Below, piece by piece: positions 53,097-61,200 of a stretch of 64,000 nt of DNA. The translations under genes were made by a program, and so were the position numbers. Where the stretch lies: NCBI GenBank assembly GCA_959347315.1, contig OY365815.1, positions 11,790,459-11,854,458 of the forward strand, read 5' to 3'. The notes under the pieces are model-generated. The model did not search any database, was not told the origin of the DNA, and saw only the letters and a list, made by a program, of their open reading frames with translations. Positions within the stretch are counted from its first letter, which is position 1. Every line of letters begins with the position of its first letter. Origin of the DNA: Bimastos eiseni. Taxonomy: Eukaryota > Annelida > Clitellata > Crassiclitellata > Lumbricidae.

Positions 53097-55145
53097 TTGG
53101 CATTGCCAACGGATCTGTCATCAGGCTATCTGGGTCGCCGCTTGTCAGTGGATTGTAATCTTGACATAGTGCCCTGAAAAGCCACCGCATTGAAACGTTG
53201 GATCAATGCCGACAAGTTCTGGAAAAGGAAGTTTGTCTCTCGGGTGTCACCGGTAGTTGTCGACAGTCGGCGTCCAGCCTCAGACAGAAAGGCGAGGCCC
53301 TCACTATTGAGGGGACCGAAGGTTTCTATAGCGATTGGAACAAAAGTGTATTTCTTCTCTAGCTCAGAATATTTTGTGTGTTTCCTTGTGGCTGCTATCT
53401 CCGCCGCTCCTCCAGCTGTGGAAGCTGTCTCGGGGATGTAAGAAGCGGCCACTGTGTCCACCACAGTTGCGTCCCAAAGTAAGGCCCGCCCCCCACTCCA
53501 CGGTATCAGGGTCTGCCCATCCGGTCTCTTTCCATCTAATCTGGAAAGACCTGACGGTTCCTTGACCGCTGGAATACCGGCTCTGTTGAGGCTGCGATGG
53601 ATAAGGTCGTTGATGTTACAGTGTCTTGCTTGACGGCCAAAACCCAATGAACAGGACAGGCCATGTGCGCCTCTGGCTGAGACGAAGGCGCCGCATGCGC
53701 AGGTGTGCGGCTCACAGATGGCCACCCCTAATCGTAGGCCGACCGCCACCCTCACGGTATCGTCCTCCAGTCTGAGATCGCGAGAAACGAGCGGGAGAGC
53801 GTATAGCCAGTCCGAGGCGTGCGGTGACTGCAAGGCCCTTAGTCTCGCCTGGTCGTAGGAATCCTGTAGCTTTTCTTCTAGTGCAGACAGAACCTCATTT
53901 AACAGCGGTCTGTCAAAGTGGGCTTGTTTATGGCCTGGCGTCGTCGGGGCAGAAGCTTCAGTGAGTTGAAGCCAGGTGGACATCGCCGAGTCGCATGCTG
54001 AGTCCGATTTCATCGCTACTGATTCTAAGATGAGGGACTGGATCTGGAGAGTGCCCGCGGCTGAAACCAAAAAGGCGGGAAGTGCCAGCGAGGACGCCCT
54101 CCTAATTCCCAGTCCTCCCATCCTGATCGGGAGAGTAGCTTGACCCCATTGGTCATCGGTCATCGAAATGTTGAAGATTCGCTCGATCCCTCCTCGCAGC
54201 AGATCGTCGTAAGCCCATAGACGCGGGTGGTCGTGGCAAGGGGTGCATCTCAATAAATGCATGAGTTTAGGCGAGCCGATCGAATGTCTACGGATCAGTA
54301 GAGCGTCTTGTCTAGCGATTAGTTGCAACCTGTCGAGGGCAATTCCGAGGTCGGCCACACAGGTGTCGATGGCTGAAAGCAGGGCATCCGTCGGGGAGAG
54401 CGTATCCCCTAGGAGCACGGCCGATGATGCATTGACTCGGGCAAACTGCCCTAGGAAGCCTTGACTAACGTCGTTGATATGGGCGTCGGAGGATATGATT
54501 CGCATTTTTGCGGTTGAGCGCGAGGCCAAGTTGCAGACATCCCTCTTCGATCGAGTTAAAATCCGCCTCCACCACCTTAGGATCTCCGCCCAAGGTGAGG
54601 TCGTCGAGGTATCCAAAGGCCAGTGGTGAAAGCAGGTGGTTAAGGATCGGCTGTAGCGGTAGGCAGAAAAGGAGAGGTCCCAAGAGATCGCCCTGTTGCG
54701 AACCTTCTTGCGATTGATCGTAAATCTCCCGAATTTCAGAGATGTCGCCTCGGCGTAGGCAAGATGGCAATATGCGGATAAATCAGGAATGAGTTCGTCC
54801 ACTGATGCGAGCATGAAATCTCGGTGCAAGCTATTGAAAGCGTTCGAGATGTCAAGCTTCACCATTATTGAATTCGTGTCCATGCTGGTCAGGAATAGTC
54901 TAGCGGCGTGGGTTGCCGCCTCGCAGCCTCCGGGAACGCCAACCCCCAGTTGTTTAGGGGTTAGGTACGGCGTGACACGTGGGACGGCGTATGTGTTGGC
55001 ACATTTAGATGCGAGTCGACGCCACACGTATCCAATGGCTATTGGCCTTAGACCACCACAGCTTTTACGGAGGGCGAAAAGAGTACCTCCGAATAAGATA
55101 GGCCGTACCTCTTGAGGGCAGATGCCGGCCAGTAGTAGATTGATA

Positions 55146-55183
<38 letters not shown>

Positions 55184-55239
55184 AATTATTATTGCTATTA
55201 TTATTACAATTATTATTATTAATATTATTATTATTATTG

Positions 55240-55270
<31 letters not shown>

Positions 55271-58200
55271 TTTAATTATCATCATTACTGCTCTTGTTGT
55301 TGTTGTTGCTGCAATTGTTATGATTATAACTATCATTTTATAACGATTATTATCTTCTCTATTACTATCCTGCAATTCACTTACCCACTAACTTGTCCTC
55401 CCTTCCTGCCCCAGTCCGAAATCTTGGCGTCACCTTTGATCCTCATCTCTCTTTCTCCAACCACATTTCAAACCTGTCTCGCTCCTGTTTCATGTACATT
55501 GGCGACCTCCGCCGCATCCGACCCATCCGACTTCAAAATGCTTCCACAATTGCCACCTCCATCGTTCACTCCAAGCTCGATTACTGCAATTCTCTTTTCC
55601 TCGACCTTGAAGCCATGTAAATCAAACGTCTACAATTAATCCAAAACTCATTAGCCAGAGTCGTCACCAGAACGCCCAAGCATCATCACATCACTCCAAT
55701 CCTGAAATCACTTCACTGGCTAAAAATCCAAGAGCACAATCAGTTCAAAGTACTTTCTCTAACTTGCAACTCCTTACAATACTCCCAGCCGAAATACCTT
55801 CGCGAACTCTTTACTATCCAGTCTACTCGATCTACCCGATCGTCATCCTGTCTCACCATCACTTGACCTCCGATCGATCACATCTCATCTCAAGTTCTCC
55901 AACCGAGCCATATCCAACGCAGTACCACGTCTCTGGAACGATCTGCCTCATGTATTCCGTACATTTTCAGTTTCTCCACCATCACCGCCCGTCATCCAAC
56001 ATCATTCCATTCCAAACTTAAGTCTCACCTTTTCAAGAATTCTTACCCAGACTCCTTACTTGATATTCCTCCTGTCAATCCTCGGCCAAAACAAAACCCT
56101 CCTTAACAGCTACTCTGCCTCCGCTGACCTCCTGGAAACCGGACTATGCTCTACCACGGACTATCCTTTGAACAGCATCTCTGATTTGATGCAGCGCTCG
56201 TGAATAAGCTGGTGCCCTGCGCTTGGCATTCAAGTGGCGCTTTAGAAATTTGGAGATTACGATTACGATTACTGGTTACTAATCCACAAGGTATCAGCCA
56301 AGATGTTGATGTGACATAGAGAAAGTCAATGGTGTGTATGCGGCTTAAAATAGGTAAGCCGAGAGGTAGGTCTAAATTTAGATAGCGACTGATCAGAACA
56401 GACAGACAGCGGGAGTAGATTCCAACGCAACTGAAAGTCTTTCACCTAGTTTCATGTTTTATATGAACCGAGAAAGATGAACTGATGATTCAGGTGATCT
56501 GCTTGAATTGTGATATTAAGTCTGGGAAACAAGGACTGATTCTGTGTATTGTGGTCCTTTACAGCTAAGAGTTTCATGAACTATACGTGAATGTTCCCCA
56601 ATTTTAAACGAATCCTACACCAAGACTAATGCTTCATGCGTCACCTTCCTTGTTCCGCAAAGGCATTGCAGCATGTTTGTTTTATTGTGGAACCCCTCCC
56701 CTCCTTCAGGCATAGTCGGAGGCGGTCGAGGATGAGTTTTAAAAATAGCGCTATACAAATTCACACTCATGTAACGTTGATGCAAAGGCTAATACTAGCA
56801 CTAGTTTTAATAATTATTATCATTACTACTTACTAATTAGGGACGATTGGGAGATTAAGTTATGGCGAGTAATTTAGTATATATTTCTCTGTATTATTTC
56901 CGAAATTTCATACCGCCCTTCTTCCAACATCTTTTGCCCAGAAGTGCGCACACGCCTTCAACGGCGCAATTGCAGTTGTACTGCAGAGTAATTGTGCGCG
57001 AAGGACTTGCTCAAGGTCTCTACACAGTGACGTTCCGGACGAGGCTCAAACCCGCGCGCTCAGCACACATTGAACGTTACGGGCTGACCGCTCTACCCGA
57101 TCGGCCACTGTGCCACACCAAGCCTACGGTGTATGTATACTGTTAGACGGGTTGTGGAGCAGTATTATCTAACGCGCCATATCTCTCTGCTGGTTTCAGG
57201 GCTTCATCTACGCCGGAGTTCAGTTTGGAGCGGAGTGCTTCTGTGGCAATACCTACGGTCGCTACGGACCAAGTGAAGAGTGTGGATATCCGTGCAATGG
57301 TGATCCAACGGGGCAGACGATATGCGGCGGCAGTGCTTGCAACACTGTCCTTACCACCGGAGCTTGTAAGGTTCCAGTCATTCTGCGCACTGTATATAAA
57401 TTGGTTGCACATATACATTATTATGTGCAAAAATGTCAAAATTTAGAATGAATATATTATCACGGGTCTGTAGAAGTGGTCAACTTCGGCTTAGTGATGG
57501 TTTGTTTTGCAATTTGGTTTGTTTTTCCATGGTATAAGCGATTACATTTGATTATAGTCATGCGATCAAGTTGGCTTAATTTTTGGCTAACAGATTCATA
57601 AGCTCCGGTAGGTCCGAGGTTGTGAAATTTCTTTTCCATCTTTCACACTCTGATTTAGCGCTCTGGATAGATCATATGACCATGCGCCCATTTGGAATCC
57701 TTTGAATGAATACTGGTTTCATTCTTCAAATGCGGGCTCCGGACGTGGTGTAACAGGCGAAATTTTGGTCAACTATTCGGATATGTGCTTTACAGGATTT
57801 TATCTTATTCCATTATATTTTTATTAACATTTTCTTAAGTTAGAATTTTGGCTTTTATTATCAAATTTGTATTTCACTACAATTGTACATCTTGGAGCTC
57901 CCTAACAAGCTTGCTTAGTTTTCTTCATGCGTCAATACGATTTATCGGACTTTCCGAACTAGAAGATCACATTGCTTTTTATAGATCTATTGAGGCATTG
58001 TGTAGATGCGTTGTGTTGGCCTATACCATCTGAATCCGTTGCATTACATATTGAAATTTCTCTTCATAGCACTACTGAGCATCGACATTGACAATTTACT
58101 CACGTTTTCTATCCTTAAAGCTGCTGACCTTGATGTCACCATTCCCTTGCAGACCTTCACATATCTCAGCTGATCTTGACCTTCTGCGTCCTTTCATTAC

Positions 58201-61200
58201 CCTTTATCTCTTGGTACTATCTTCAGGTTTATTTTCTTGACCCTTCCTTAATTCAATCAATCAGTCAATCAACCAATCAAGCAATAAATCAATCAATGTG
58301 AACTTAATATAGCGTCCCGTTAAGATATCTACTCAGAGGTGCTCCTGGTCCGACAGCGGCAGGAAAAAAGCTAATTTAAAGACGAATAGAACACAGACCG
58401 ACTCTGATGTCCTCTTTTTCTTACTGACCTTGACAATGCCGACTCACCTTCTCCGACCTTTGCTAATCTGACCCTTCATACCATCAACTACCATAACCAT
58501 TACCCTTCCTGAACATGGCCTTATTTTAACCACGCTGACAATTACCACGAATCACCCGACATAGTGGGTATCGGCTAAGTCGTCATGCAACTTTTGCAGT
58601 CTCTTCAAAGTCTGACCTGGGTTGTTGGAGCGACGCAGAGTTTCGTGATCTGCCCTTTGAACGATACATGGAAGTTCCCGGCGGAAGCACTCTCGAATAC
58701 TGCGCCATGCACTGCTTCAACAAGGTAGCAATTGTAATTGGATATTTAACGTAATGGTCGCCTTGCATGGCTGCCAATAGTTAAAATCGACTCCTGTAAT
58801 AACTTGTCTTCATTCGTTCTAACTATTCTTGTGATCAGACTGGGGTTTCACAGTTTGAAATTAAAGAAAATAATAATAATACTTATTATTATTCTTTTTT
58901 TAATGCCCTGAGATACTTCATTCCCCAGGGACTTAGAGATTATTAATATAGAGATTTTATTGTCCGGAGGGTCAGGCCTCGTCTTCTGCGGTCAACGGAA
59001 AGGTGCCCATGAAAGCTATGTTATTATTATTATTATTATTTAATTAGTAACTTCTTTGGCGTCGGTGTCTAATACACAGAGCATTAACCGATGGCGCAAC
59101 AAACTGAACAGTAATTAGAGCAATATCCAAAAGATCATTTCGTAAGACAAAAGCAACCTAGAGTGGATAAATAATTTGAAAGCGGAACGTCATAATTTCG
59201 TTACAAAGGAGTGTTCCAAAATATCGGTTGGGAGTTTATAACGCATTCTGCGTTACGAACATTTCGTGTAATCAGTTTCCTGTTAAAGGGTGCTACATAA
59301 ATGTGTAGATACATTACAGTGCATTGTGTGGCCTGACAGGGATACCGTTACGCTGGAGCACAGTTTGGAGCGGAGTGTTCCTGTGGGAACAGCTACGGTC
59401 GGTACGGACCGAGTACCAGATGCAACATGGTCTGTCCGGGAGACCACAAGAATGAGACAATGTGTGGCGGAGAATGGGCGAACACCGTCATGAGCACTGG
59501 ACTCGGTCAGCAATTACGTTACGATGCTCAATAGGACATTACATTAAATTACGTTCCGTTTAGCAATTGCTTCACATTAATTATTTACCGTCAAATTAGG
59601 GTCTGATCATCACGCTTAGCTTGGGTAACTTAACATGAGGGATAACTAGATGATTAGCTCGGTCTGTTGCGTGCTGAGTTATGGCTTCAGAAGGTCTTCT
59701 GAGACGGTTACTGTATGAGGACTTTGAGCAAATCCTGAATTAATAATTGCAGAGCGCCATCGATGTCTTCCTGTTCGTATGATCAACTGTGCAATTTTAT
59801 GCAGTACGACGCACCCTTGACGGCGTCAGTTTGTACGACATGCGTTGCAATACACTAACGTCTACTCGCTACAATACATTACATAGCATTACACTGCCTC
59901 ACGTCACGTCACACTACATTACATCACATCACATTATATCACGTTACATTAAACCACATTACATCATATTACATCACATTATTACACATTACGTCGCACT
60001 GCATTACAGCTGCCGATCAGCCTCGCTGTCGTGATGGCTGGATCGCCTATGAATCGAAGTGTTATCTTTTCTCGACGACACGAAACTCTTGGACACAGGC
60101 GAGGACCAACTGCCATGTCGAGGGGAGTGAACTCGCTACGGTCAACAGCGCACGGGTCAATGACTTCATCCTCAGCCAAATGGCCATATGTATGCACCAT
60201 CCGCATCTAACTATAACCATGAAGTTCATTTACTGAGCTATAATTTTTAAACATTTTAACCATTTTACTTAAGCATTTACTTAACCATTTTACCATTTTA
60301 CCATTTTAATTAAAATATTTGTTACCCATCGTGTAACTGTACTCTAAGCGGCTAAATATAAACCCACAATTAATTAATTAATTAATTAAGACTTAGTTAT
60401 ATGAGCATAGGACAATGAAACTTAGCTAACAAAACCCTAATCAATGTACACTACAATAATTTAATATTAATTTATGTCAAGTTAATTAAAGTGAACTTAA
60501 CTAGAATAAATTAATATCTAGAAAAGTATGTAAGTAGTCGACGACATTGTCATACAGAATATTCAACAAATATACATGAGCCGCAAAAGCAATTGACCTC
60601 ATGTGACCTTACAATGCATGTACGAAATTTGGTATTTGTAGACGACATCGAGATGTGGATCGGGTTGCATTGTCTGCGCCAGAATAACTTCTTCGAGTGG
60701 GCGAGTGGAGATCCCGTTCTCTACACGAACTGGAACCGAAGAGAACCGAACAGCGCCGGAGACAAGGAAGACTGCGTCATGATGTACAAGGTAAGACCAT
60801 CTATGTATTCATGATGATGATGGCGATGACGATGACGCCGACGATGATGCTGATGATGATGAAGAAGAAGTAGTAGAAGAAGAAGATGAATGGGAAAATG
60901 ATGATGATGACGATGATGATGACGGTGACGCTGACGGCGATGGCGAAGAGGATGAATGAATATAACGATGACAATGACGACAATGTCATAGTCGCAATGA
61001 TAATGGAGGTGGAGGGAGAGATGGTGATGATGATGATAACGAAAACGGCGATGTTGTTGCTGATGATGTACGTGACATGTACGTGATGGTTGCGACGACG
61101 TTGATGTTGATCTAGAATGGCCTGTGGAATGATGATCCGTGTGAAAGTCCGGACAGGGCGTACGGCTATGTATGTGAGCTGCCAAAGGAAGACATTCCAG

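Noticed and set aside
53126..55375. 749-codon minus-strand ORF as an intact host gene
   Set aside because: It is retrotransposon RT and endonuclease sequence with hidden frameshifts, and its first about 75 codons are (ATT)n.
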